DNA of 28,192 bases from SG8-4 sp964562575 (GTDB taxonomy: Bacteria; Planctomycetota; Phycisphaerae; Sedimentisphaerales; Anaerobacaceae). The translations under genes were made by a program, and so were the position numbers. Within the stretch, counting starts at the first letter, position 1, and each line of letters starts with the position of its first letter. The stretch lies in contig CAZLTY010000023.1 in the NCBI GenBank assembly GCA_964562575.1, positions 1 to 28,192 of the forward strand, given 5' to 3'. Below, piece by piece: positions 22,017-28,192 of this stretch. The notes under the pieces are model-generated. The model was given only the letters and a program-made list of their open reading frames with translations. It ran no database searches and was not told the origin of the DNA.

Positions 22017-22268
22017 ATGCCTGATCGCTCAAGGAAGAAACCCTCAGATTTGAACCAGATCGCTAAGTCTATCGTAGACGAAGTGACTGCGGAAGAAATA
22101 CAGGCTAAAGCGATTGAAGAAGGTAAGAACCCGGCTGCGGTTATGCTCGGACGGCTCGGTGGTCTAAAGGGAGGCAAGGCCAGAGCAAAAAGATTGTCAG
22201 CGGAAAGGCGTAGTGAAATAGCCAAGTTAGCTGCTGACAAAAGATGGGCAAAAGAAGACAACCAATAA
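22017..22268 (+). CDS. small basic passenger protein with a GGxKGGKARA motif
   Basis: 83 residues, strongly basic, no signal or membrane segment. The N-terminal half has a short helical stretch (SIVDEVTAEEIQAKAIEEG); the C-terminal half is GRLGGLKGGKARAKRLSAERR followed by SEIAKLAADKRW. That KGGKARA-x-LS-x-ERR-x-EIA-x-AA-x-RW pattern recurs in many small uncharacterised bacterial proteins and could bind nucleic acid. It lies first in the passenger unit, 18 bases before the proteinase gene, and begins right at the predicted transcription start. The function is unknown; a DNA- or RNA-binding accessory is the most reasonable guess. Confidence 0.75.
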   Translation: MPDRSRKKPSDLNQIAKSIVDEVTAEEIQAKAIEEGKNPAAVMLGRLGGLKGGKARAKRLSAERRSEIAKLAADKRWAKEDNQ

Positions 22269-22286
22269 CAGCAAGGGAGGGGAGCT

Positions 22287-23189
22287 ATGCTAGTTCCTAA
22301 GGGAAGCGATTCCGACGCAATTGTTGAGAGCCAGTTGAATACAACAGTTGACAGTTTAGAGGAAAAGCTGCAAGCAGATGTCTTAGCATATTCTGGTAAT
22401 CTCTATTACAAGGCTGATTTATTTGTAAGGGATGCTCTTGAATGGAGAAAAAAGCAAAGGCCCAAGCGAAAGAATTTAGCTTTCTTCCTTGAAACTGAAG
22501 GCGGGTATATTGATGTTGCTCAGCGAATAGCAAACATCCTGAGAAAGCATTACAAGCGAGTAGATTTTTTTGTACCGGATGCGGCTATGTCTGCGGGTAC
22601 TGTGTTGGTAATGTCTGGCGATGACATTCATATGGATTACTATTCGATTTTAGGGCCGATAGACCCGCAGATTAGAAAAGAAGGGGTAGGTTTTATTCCT
22701 GCGCTTGGTTACCTGAAGAAATTTGATGAGTTGATGGAGAAAGCCAACAAAGGCGGTTTGAATACAGCAGAGACAACATACTTAGTGACAAAGTTCGATC
22801 CAGCAGAATTGTTTCAGTATGAACAAGCCAGAGAATTGTCTGTACAATTGCTTGAAGAATGGTTGGCAAAGTACAAATTTAGGAATTGGAAAGAAACGAA
22901 GACAAAAAAGACCCCTGTAACATATGCAATGAAGCGCAAGCGAGCCAGGGAAATTGCTGACAAGCTAAATGACCCACAAATTTGGCATTCTCATGGGCAC
23001 GGCATATCAATGGCCGTGTTACGAAGAATGATGGAATTGACAATTGAGGATTATGGTAAAGACAAAGAACTTAGTGAGTTGATAAGACATTATTGGGGGA
23101 TATTGTCAGACCATAGGCAAAAACTGCGTTATAAAGGCGTAATCCACACAAAAGGCAGATACACACACTTTTCGTATGGAGGTACGTAA
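22287..23189 (+). CDS. SDH-type serine proteinase of the ClpP/SppA fold (transposon cargo)
   Basis: 300 residues. The core matches the serine dehydrogenase proteinase (SDH_sah, PF01972) type within the ClpP/crotonase superfamily: FFLETEGGYIDVAQRIANIL (oxyanion EGG loop, 71-73), PDAAMSAGTVLVMSGDDIHM with the likely nucleophile S102, then YSILGPIDPQI (120-129). A later HSHGHGISM (244-252) may supply a histidine. There is no signal peptide or membrane anchor, unlike SppA, so it should act in the cytoplasm. AAGGGAGGGGAG directly before the ATG is a very strong binding site. It sits between two small genes on an IS1-type element. The substrate is unknown; it could process the transposase, a host regulator or a toxin-like partner. 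Confidence 0.85.
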   Translation: MLVPKGSDSDAIVESQLNTTVDSLEEKLQADVLAYSGNLYYKADLFVRDALEWRKKQRPKRKNLAFFLETEGGYIDVAQRIANILRKHYKRVDFFVPDAAMSAGTVLVMSGDDIHMDYYSILGPIDPQIRKEGVGFIPALGYLKKFDELMEKANKGGLNTAETTYLVTKFDPAELFQYEQARELSVQLLEEWLAKYKFRNWKETKTKKTPVTYAMKRKRAREIADKLNDPQIWHSHGHGISMAVLRRMMELTIEDYGKDKELSELIRHYWGILSDHRQKLRYKGVIHTKGRYTHFSYGGT

Positions 23190-23191
23190 AA

Positions 23192-23368
23192 ATGAAGAAA
23201 GAACTCTATATAGACCTCGATAAGATCATTGAAGACAATCCTAGCATTGATGCCGCGAAGTTGCAGCGAAACCTTGAAATGATTGGCGAAGTAAAGAAAG
23301 CGGGAGTAAAGGTTGGCCCGAATTATACTTTGGAATCTCCTTTTTCGAGGTCTCAACCAAGGAAATAA
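23192..23368 (+). CDS. 58-residue passenger protein downstream of the proteinase
   Basis: MKKELYIDLDKIIEDNPSID begins a short, charged, soluble protein ending SPFSRSQPRK. GGAGGT (23178-23183), which overlaps the end of the proteinase gene, stands eight bases before the ATG, and the two genes are only two bases apart, so co-translation is likely. I recognise no domain. The helical segment DAAKLQRNLEMIGEVKKAG could be a small binding or substrate helix. It might be a cofactor, inhibitor or substrate of the proteinase; that is inference from the tight coupling. Confidence 0.7.
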   Translation: MKKELYIDLDKIIEDNPSIDAAKLQRNLEMIGEVKKAGVKVGPNYTLESPFSRSQPRK

Positions 23369-23396
23369 AAACTCTCAAAAACTTTGGAAAAAGTTG

Positions 23397-23425
23397 TTGA
23401 CTTTACTTGAGCGGTCAAGCATAAT
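23397..23425 (+). promoter_or_regulatory. transposase promoter with palindromic spacer, predicted leaderless
   Basis: TTGACT (23397-23402), 17-base spacer, CATAAT (23420-23425). The spacer contains CTTGAGCGGTCAAG (23407-23420). Transcription should start at about 23432, one base before the ATG at 23433, so the mRNA would be leaderless. Confidence 0.7.
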
Positions 23426-23432
23426 GGTCAGT

Positions 23433-24275
23433 ATGAATAAGCTGACCATACAAGAACGAACCCATATCTTAGCGTCCCTTGTAGAGGGTAACTCCATCCG
23501 TTCTACTGTCCGTATGACGGGTGCATCCAAGAATACTATATCCAAGTTGTTGCGGGACATAGGCCAAGTCTGCGAACGCTACCAGAATCAAGTCATGGTC
23601 AATCTGCCGTGCAAGCGGATGCAGGTAGATGAGATTTGGTCCTTTTGCTATGCCAAGAAGAAGAACGTTCCCGAAGAGCATAAAGGGGAATTTGGATACG
23701 GTGACGTTTGGACTTGGGTAGCGTTAGACCCAGATACGAAACTTGTCCCTGTCTGGCTTGTTGGTGACCGCAGCAAGCTCTCTGCGAGACGATTCATGTC
23801 CGATCTGGCATGGCGGATAAGGCATAGAATACAGCTAACGTCGGATGCTTACAGGCCATATTATGACGCTGCTTACGAGGCGTTTCATGGCAGAGTGGAT
23901 TATGCTCAGTTGGTGAAGATGTACGGCAGCGAACAGACAGAGACACGATACAGCCCGAGTACGCTATTGTGTGCTATTCCAAGAAAAATGATCGGTAGGC
24001 CGGACGAAGACCACATATCGACGTCGTTTGTCGAACGCCAGAATTTGACTATGAGAATGCAGATGAGACGGTTTACGAGGCTGACAAATGGATTCAGCAA
24101 GAAAGTGGACAGGTTGGCTAATGCTGTAGCTCTGCATTTCATGTACTACAACTTCTGCCGGATTCATCAAACATTGAGAGTAGCGCCAGCAATGGCAGCG
24201 GGAATTAGCGACCATCTATGGGAATTGGAAGATATTGTTAGATTATTGGAAAAAAAGGAAAGACAGGCAGGTTAG
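23433..24275 (+). CDS. IS1-family transposase (single ORF)
   Basis: 280 residues. An N-terminal helix-turn-helix (NSIRSTVRMTGASKNTISKLL, about 20-40) binds the ends. The catalytic core shows the DDE layout: D66 in MQVDEIWSF, D138 in LTSDAYRPYYDA and E201 in SFVERQNLTMRM, followed by the IS1-typical RRFTRLTNGFSKK and an NFCRIHQTLRVAPAMAAGI stretch. Unlike classical IS1, which makes its enzyme by frameshifting between two ORFs, this is one continuous frame. ATG 23433 is preferred because it matches the leaderless promoter; ATG 23424 is in frame but overlaps the -10 box. Its stop lies one base from the right inverted repeat. Confidence 0.93.
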   Translation: MNKLTIQERTHILASLVEGNSIRSTVRMTGASKNTISKLLRDIGQVCERYQNQVMVNLPCKRMQVDEIWSFCYAKKKNVPEEHKGEFGYGDVWTWVALDPDTKLVPVWLVGDRSKLSARRFMSDLAWRIRHRIQLTSDAYRPYYDAAYEAFHGRVDYAQLVKMYGSEQTETRYSPSTLLCAIPRKMIGRPDEDHISTSFVERQNLTMRMQMRRFTRLTNGFSKKVDRLANAVALHFMYYNFCRIHQTLRVAPAMAAGISDHLWELEDIVRLLEKKERQAG

Positions 24276-24276
24276 T

Positions 24277-24294
24277 TCAAACTGACCCACTACC
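24277..24294 (-). repeat. right terminal inverted repeat
   Basis: TCAAACTGACCCACTACC, a perfect reverse complement of 21806-21823. Confidence 0.95.
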
Positions 24295-24302
24295 TAGTAG
24301 TC
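24295..24302 (+). repeat. right 8-bp target-site duplication
   Basis: TAGTAGTC, identical to 21798-21805. Confidence 0.92.
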
Positions 24303-24375
24303 TCATCTAACCAAATGTCTAAATGCACAGAGATGGCCCTTAACAGTGCTACAAATAGGTTTATAGGGATGAGAT

Positions 24376-24405
24376 TTGACTTTTTGGGAAATTGCACTAT
24401 ATATA
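24376..24405 (+). promoter_or_regulatory. promoter upstream of dnaG-rpoD
   Basis: TTGACT (24376-24381) followed after 16 or 18 bases by overlapping TATATA boxes (24398-24405). The leader would be about 180 bases and include the hairpin element at 24472-24567. Confidence 0.55.
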
Positions 24406-24471
24406 GGTGGCAGGGCGGTAGACAATAATTGGTCACCGGCTGGGGTGCTCGTAAGTCTTAGAGCTATAAGG

Positions 24472-24567
24472 AATCAAAGTGCAAGAAACAGAATGTGGAA
24501 TTAAGGAAGTCGTCCGCCGCGGGCGGATTCCGCAACTTTGATTGTTGATCTTTGATCTTTGCATTTT
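24472..24567 (+). repeat. dispersed hairpin element, copy 2
   Basis: In plus orientation: AATTAAGGAAGTC, hairpin TCCGCC-GCG-GGCGGA (24513-24527), GATTCCGCAA, then TTTGATTGTTGATC-type units and TTGCATTTT. It is the same element as 12148-12236 in the opposite direction. The hairpin arms differ in sequence but keep pairing. Confidence 0.8.
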
Positions 24568-24589
24568 CATCGGACGGAACTTGAGTTAT

Positions 24590-26410
24590 ATGGCAGGGAT
24601 GTTTGATAATACGGTTGTCTTGCAGGTTCAGCAGGCCAACGATATCGTTGAGGTCATTGGCGAGCATGTGAGTCTGAAGCAAAAGGGACGTGAAATGGTG
24701 GGTTTGTGCCCTTTTCACGCGGACCATCGCCCGAGTATGAACGTCAATAACGTCAAGCAGATATTCAAGTGCTTCGCCTGCGGGGCCGGCGGGAACGTTA
24801 TTCAATTCGTGCAGATGCGGGAGAATCTCACATTTCCGCAGGCGATAGAGAGATTAGCCGAGCGGGCGGGGATAAAGCTCGAGAGAAGGCAAACGACAAG
24901 GGTAAGAAGGCACGAAGTAGAAGGACCCGAATCGCAAGGCGAGCCGGCGGAAGATGTCGATCCGAACAGGCTGGCAAAGGCCAATGCCTGGGCGGCCAAG
25001 CACTTTAGGACGAATCTCGAAGACCTCGACAGGGGCAAGTACGCCCGTGATTATCTCTCCGAGCGGCAGATAAACGCCGAGAGCGTGGACAAATGGCAGA
25101 TTGGCCTGGCGGCCGGTTCGCCGGACGATCTTGCGCGGGCGGCGATGGCCATGAAGGCGCCGATGAAGCTGCTGGAGCAGGCGGGCCTCGTCGTCGGGCA
25201 GAATCGGGACAAGTTTGTGAACCGCTTGATGTTCACTATTACCGACGTGACTGGCAGAGTGATAGCTTTTGGCGGCCGGACGTTGGATGGGAACGTCGCC
25301 AAGTACATGAATTCGCCGACGACGGTTCTCTTTGACAAAAGTAACTCGGTTTACGGGCTCGAACAGGCCCGCCATGAAATCGTCTCGACAGGGACCGCGG
25401 TCGTCGCCGAAGGCTACACCGACGTCGTAATGGCCCATCAGTTCGGATGCACAAACGTCGTCGCGACGTTGGGGACCAGTTTCACCGCCGGGCACGCGCG
25501 CATCCTCCGGCGGTACGCCAAAAAGGTGGTTCTGATCTTCGATAGCGACGTCGCGGGCGTCGAAGCGGCCAACAGGGCGCTGGATGTGTGCCTGGCGCAG
25601 CGAATAGACATCAAGATCGCCTCGGTGCCGGAAGGCAAGGATCCGTGTGATTTCATTCTCGCGGCCGGCAAAGAAGGATTCGAGCGGGTCATAGACGAGG
25701 CGATCGACGTCTTTCAGTTCAAGTGGGAAAGGCTCAAAGATAAGTTCAGCGGCGACGATACGCTCGCCGGCAGGAAGGCGGCCGTCGAAGAGTACCTGCA
25801 AACGATCGCAACGGGTCTACAGTCCGGGAATATCCCGCCTTTGGATTGTGGGTTACGAGTGAATCAGATCTCAAGGATTATCGGTCTCGACAGCGCGCAG
25901 ATAAACGCCGAACTCAACAACAGAATCAGTCGGGCTCAGAGGTCCGCCAGCTATCAACAGGGTGGGCAGGAGGTCGCGAGCATGGATTACGGCTCAGGCG
26001 TTTTCGCGGCGGCGCAGCGGGAGGTTCTGGAAGTGCTGCTCAATGAGCCGGGCCTGTACGAAAAAGTCAGGCAAGAGATTACAGCCGAGGTCTTTGATGT
26101 GCCGATATTGAGGCAGATAGCAGTGATTCTGTTCGAGATGTTGAGGTTCGACAGTGAAACTCCGCTCAGGCAGGTGCTGGCCAGGACCGAATCGGTGGAG
26201 CTTGGCAAGTGCTTGATGGAATTGGCACATGCCGGGCAGGAGAAAGGCAATTTCGAATCGCGATTGACCGGGGCGTTGGATGCGATCGAGCGGCATCAGG
26301 TGCAGAAGCACAAGAGCGGGATTGTAACGGCGGACGATCAGAGTGAGTATCTCCGCAGGCTGTATGACAATACGGACAAGACAAATGTCCGTAACGTAGG
26401 AATGGTATAG
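24590..26410 (+). CDS. dnaG: DNA primase DnaG
   Basis: 606 residues, normal for DnaG. The N-terminal zinc finger is C40, H43, C61, C64 (CPFHADHRPS ... CFACGAGG). The RNA-polymerase domain follows, and the TOPRIM core has E274 (VAEGYTDVVMAHQ) and D318/D320 (LIFDSDVAGVEAA). The C-terminal helicase-binding region (from about 440) is more variable, as usual. It makes RNA primers for lagging-strand synthesis. ATG 24590 is chosen; the frame continues upstream to 24542 inside the repeat element, and ATG 24599 is also possible. A sigma factor gene begins 20 bases after the stop, the classical macromolecular-synthesis arrangement (rpsU is not seen here). Confidence 0.95.
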   Translation: MAGMFDNTVVLQVQQANDIVEVIGEHVSLKQKGREMVGLCPFHADHRPSMNVNNVKQIFKCFACGAGGNVIQFVQMRENLTFPQAIERLAERAGIKLERRQTTRVRRHEVEGPESQGEPAEDVDPNRLAKANAWAAKHFRTNLEDLDRGKYARDYLSERQINAESVDKWQIGLAAGSPDDLARAAMAMKAPMKLLEQAGLVVGQNRDKFVNRLMFTITDVTGRVIAFGGRTLDGNVAKYMNSPTTVLFDKSNSVYGLEQARHEIVSTGTAVVAEGYTDVVMAHQFGCTNVVATLGTSFTAGHARILRRYAKKVVLIFDSDVAGVEAANRALDVCLAQRIDIKIASVPEGKDPCDFILAAGKEGFERVIDEAIDVFQFKWERLKDKFSGDDTLAGRKAAVEEYLQTIATGLQSGNIPPLDCGLRVNQISRIIGLDSAQINAELNNRISRAQRSASYQQGGQEVASMDYGSGVFAAAQREVLEVLLNEPGLYEKVRQEITAEVFDVPILRQIAVILFEMLRFDSETPLRQVLARTESVELGKCLMELAHAGQEKGNFESRLTGALDAIERHQVQKHKSGIVTADDQSEYLRRLYDNTDKTNVRNVGMV

Positions 26411-26430
26411 AACATACAAGGGCATAAATT

Positions 26431-28192
26431 GTGGCAAAAAAACGAACGAAAGCGCCAAAAGCGCCGAAAGCGCCGAAAGTAGAGAAAGTAGAAGTTCCCG
26501 AGCAGGTCATTGCCGACGTCGAATCCTCAACAACCGCTGTGATCACCGATCCTGAAGAACAGATAGGGTTGCTCATTGCCAAGGGCAAGAAGAAAGGATT
26601 CCTCACTTACGAAGAAATGAACGATGATTTGCCCGACGAGGCCGTAAGTGTTAGTCGTCTGGACAACCTGTTGGCAACGCTGGATGAGATGGGGATTACC
26701 CTTCTCGACGAGGCCGATGTGAAGGCCCGGAAGATTGCGAAGGCGCAAGAGGATGAGTTTGAAGCGTCCGACGAACAGCCCGATGGCGAAGGACAGGAAA
26801 AAGACGGGAAGGCCGGTGGAGAGGACGCGCTGCTCGAAAAGCAACTGGTTGGCGAAGATGTCTCCCGGCGAATCGACGACCCAATTCGCATGTACCTGAC
26901 CCAGATGGGTCAGATACCGCTGCTGACAAGAACGTCGGAAATTGCTCTTGCGCGAAAAATTGAAATAGCCCGTATGGCCTTCAGAAGGAAGATGTTCCAG
27001 AGCGATTACTGCGCCAGAAACTGTCTGGAATTGTTTCAGCAGGTGCACGACGGCTCGATGTCGTTCGACAGGACGATCAAGGCTGGCACGGCGCTGTATC
27101 AGACCAAGAGCGTCATAAAGAAACGGCTGCCCGAAAACATCCAGACCGCCGATAGACTGCTTACGGTTGGCCAGGCTATGTTCAAGAAGATCCTTGCAGG
27201 CCTGAGCGAGAGTGAAACTGAGGCCGCATTGACGCAGATACGCCGGGGCAAGCGAAAGATCGCCACGCTTCTCGAAGAGCTTAGCCTGCGAACCAGCAGG
27301 ATTCAGCCAATGAAAAGCAAGCTCCACGGCATCTGCAATAAGATGCATCAATTGGAGCAGGCAATCGAGGCCGGACCCGACGGAGACATAACCGCCGAGG
27401 ACATCGATGCAATGAAGCAGGAGCTGGCCGGTCTTCAGGACCTGGCGATGGAGACACCTCAACAGCTCACCAAGAGACTCAAGGCACTGGACAACGTCTT
27501 CGCCCAATACCAGAAGACAAAGCGGCTGCTCTCGAGCGCCAACCTCAGGCTTGTCGTTTCGATCGCCAAGAAATATCGCAACCGCGGCCTGAGCTTTCTG
27601 GACCTCATTCAGGAGGGCAACACAGGTCTGATGAGAGCAGTCGACAAGTACGAATATCGCCGGGGCTACAAATTCAGCACGTACGCCACGTGGTGGATCC
27701 GCCAGGCGATCACGCGGGCGATAGCCGACCACGCCAGGACGATCCGCATCCCGGTTCATATGATAGAAACGATGAGCCGGCTGCGAACCGCCAGCAAGGT
27801 GCTGCACCAGAAACTGGGCAGAGAGGCGACCATCGAGGAGATAGCCGAGGAAGCCGAGATGACCGTCGCCGAGACCCGCAGAGTGCTCAAGATCTCCAAG
27901 CATCCCATCAGTCTCGACAGGCCGATCGGCGAGAGCGAGGACAGCTACTTCGGCGATTTCATCGAAGACAACGATATCGATTCGCCCGTAGCATCGGCCA
28001 CCCAGGAAATGCTGCGAGACAGGATCGAGGTGGTTCTCAAGACGCTTTCATATCGCGAGCGCGAAATTATCAGGTTGCGATACGGAATCGGTGACGGCTA
28101 TACCTACACGCTGGAGGAAGTGGGCCGAATCTTCAAAGTCACCCGCGAGCGCGTCCGGCAGGTCGAGGCCAAGGCCATCCGCAAGCTCCAGC
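26431..28192 (+). CDS. rpoD: primary sigma factor RpoD (5' part, runs off the window)
   Basis: 587 complete codons are visible and no stop is reached; the window ends inside region 4. The start is GTG at 26431 with AAGGG at 26418-26422. The N-terminus has a short Lys/Pro repeat (KAPKAPKAPKVEKVEV) from 9-base tandem units. Region 1.1 includes GLLIAKGKKKGFLTYEEMND; region 1.2 is DDPIRMYLTQMG; a non-conserved insert of about 200 residues follows. Regions 2.1-2.4 are textbook (SSANLRLVVSIAKKYRNRG, FLDLIQEGNTGLMRAVDKYE, FSTYATWWIRQAITRAI). Regions 3 and 4 include GREATIEEIAEEAEM, YREREIIRLRYG, TLEEVGRIF and VTRERVRQVEAKAIRKLQ. It directs housekeeping transcription, so -35/-10 promoters of the TTGACA/TATAAT type are expected here. 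Confidence 0.96.
   Translation, partial: MAKKRTKAPKAPKAPKVEKVEVPEQVIADVESSTTAVITDPEEQIGLLIAKGKKKGFLTYEEMNDDLPDEAVSVSRLDNLLATLDEMGITLLDEADVKARKIAKAQEDEFEASDEQPDGEGQEKDGKAGGEDALLEKQLVGEDVSRRIDDPIRMYLTQMGQIPLLTRTSEIALARKIEIARMAFRRKMFQSDYCARNCLELFQQVHDGSMSFDRTIKAGTALYQTKSVIKKRLPENIQTADRLLTVGQAMFKKILAGLSESETEAALTQIRRGKRKIATLLEELSLRTSRIQPMKSKLHGICNKMHQLEQAIEAGPDGDITAEDIDAMKQELAGLQDLAMETPQQLTKRLKALDNVFAQYQKTKRLLSSANLRLVVSIAKKYRNRGLSFLDLIQEGNTGLMRAVDKYEYRRGYKFSTYATWWIRQAITRAIADHARTIRIPVHMIETMSRLRTASKVLHQKLGREATIEEIAEEAEMTVAETRRVLKISKHPISLDRPIGESEDSYFGDFIEDNDIDSPVASATQEMLRDRIEVVLKTLSYREREIIRLRYGIGDGYTYTLEEVGRIFKVTRERVRQVEAKAIRKLQ

Larger units (their letters stand above)
21806..24294 (+). mobile_element. 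IS1-family transposon carrying three passenger genes
   Basis: A 2,489-bp element bounded by 18-bp perfect inverted repeats (21806-21823 and 24277-24294, GGTAGTGGGTCAGTTTGA) and flanked by exact 8-bp duplications (TAGTAGTC). The transposase gene ends one base before the right repeat. Classical IS1 is about 0.77 kb with no cargo; here about 1.35 kb of coding sequence (22017-23368) lies ahead of the transposase. The interior is visibly richer in A+T than the flanking host DNA. Intact ends, intact duplications and an open transposase frame suggest a recent, possibly still active, insertion. Confidence 0.95.
24303..24589. other. region between the transposon and dnaG
   Basis: No gene. It contains a promoter-like signal at 24376-24405 and the second copy of the hairpin element (24472-24567), which ends 22 bases before the dnaG start. 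I see no tRNA or small RNA with confidence. Confidence 0.7.

Noticed and set aside
24303..24470. A possible tRNA or small RNA between the transposon and dnaG.
   Set aside because: No cloverleaf or conserved T-loop could be drawn; only a promoter-like signal is supported.
24854..25801. A 315-codon open frame on the minus strand.
   Set aside because: Antisense to the TOPRIM and RNA-polymerase domains of dnaG; no start site or recognisable domain.
26527..27903. A 458-codon open frame on the minus strand.
   Set aside because: It lies wholly antisense to rpoD, whose plus-strand frame matches sigma-70 regions 1 to 4. It is an artefact of GC-rich codon use.
1..28192. A CRISPR array or phage integration signature.
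   Set aside because: No regularly spaced direct repeats of 23-40 bases, no cas genes and no integrase were found.

Overview
The window reads as one contig of a Planctomycetota chromosome, most likely a Phycisphaerae/Sedimentisphaerales-type lineage, and probably an anaerobic or low-oxygen one. This is inferred from a Tat-exported type I sulfatase, a DUF1080 protein, a very large PQQ-type beta-propeller protein with an N-terminal methyltransferase-like domain, single-copy prepilin-like proteins (GFTLVELL / AFTLIELL), exported proteins ending in half-dockerin EF-hand tails, and many small palindromic repeats. Taxonomy cannot be proven from this window.

Layout. (1) 1-1936: a cold-shock protein gene and, tail to tail, a DEAD-box RNA helicase. 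(2) 1937-5056: a sulfatase (minus) divergent from a two-gene unit encoding a Cys-rich membrane-anchored thioredoxin-like protein and a CcdA/DsbD-like membrane protein. (3) 5136-15873: a metal-acquisition region. A nikR gene is divergent from a six-gene run (prepilin-like protein, secreted half-dockerin protein, BtuF/FecB-type binding protein, radical SAM protein, BtuC/FecD permease, BtuD/FecE ATPase). A second run follows (secreted OB-like half-dockerin protein, prepilin-like gene with an in-frame TGA, ZnuA/TroA-type lipoprotein, ZnuC, ZnuB), and then an FmdE-domain gene. Both runs start from promoters of identical design, with GTAGCACGAA inside the -35/-10 spacer. (4) 15964-21658: the propeller/methyltransferase protein (minus), a GH57-like glycosidase (plus) and a DUF1080 protein (minus). 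(5) 21806-24294: a complete 2,489-bp IS1-family transposon with 18-bp perfect terminal inverted repeats, 8-bp target duplications and three passenger genes (small basic protein, SDH-type ClpP/SppA-fold serine proteinase, 58-residue protein) ahead of the transposase. (6) 24590-end: dnaG and the 5' part of rpoD, the core of the macromolecular-synthesis operon.

Most interesting points. First, the cargo-bearing IS1-type transposon: its boundaries are fixed by TIRs and target duplications, and both internal promoters sit so close to their start codons that leaderless mRNAs are predicted. Second, the NikR-linked locus, which joins two different ABC importers to surface pilin-like and dockerin-tailed proteins and has a shared operator-like promoter module. 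Third, palindromic repeats of the 'intergenic' kind that lie in frame inside two protein genes, plus a two-copy intergenic hairpin element in opposite orientations. No tRNA, rRNA or CRISPR array was seen.
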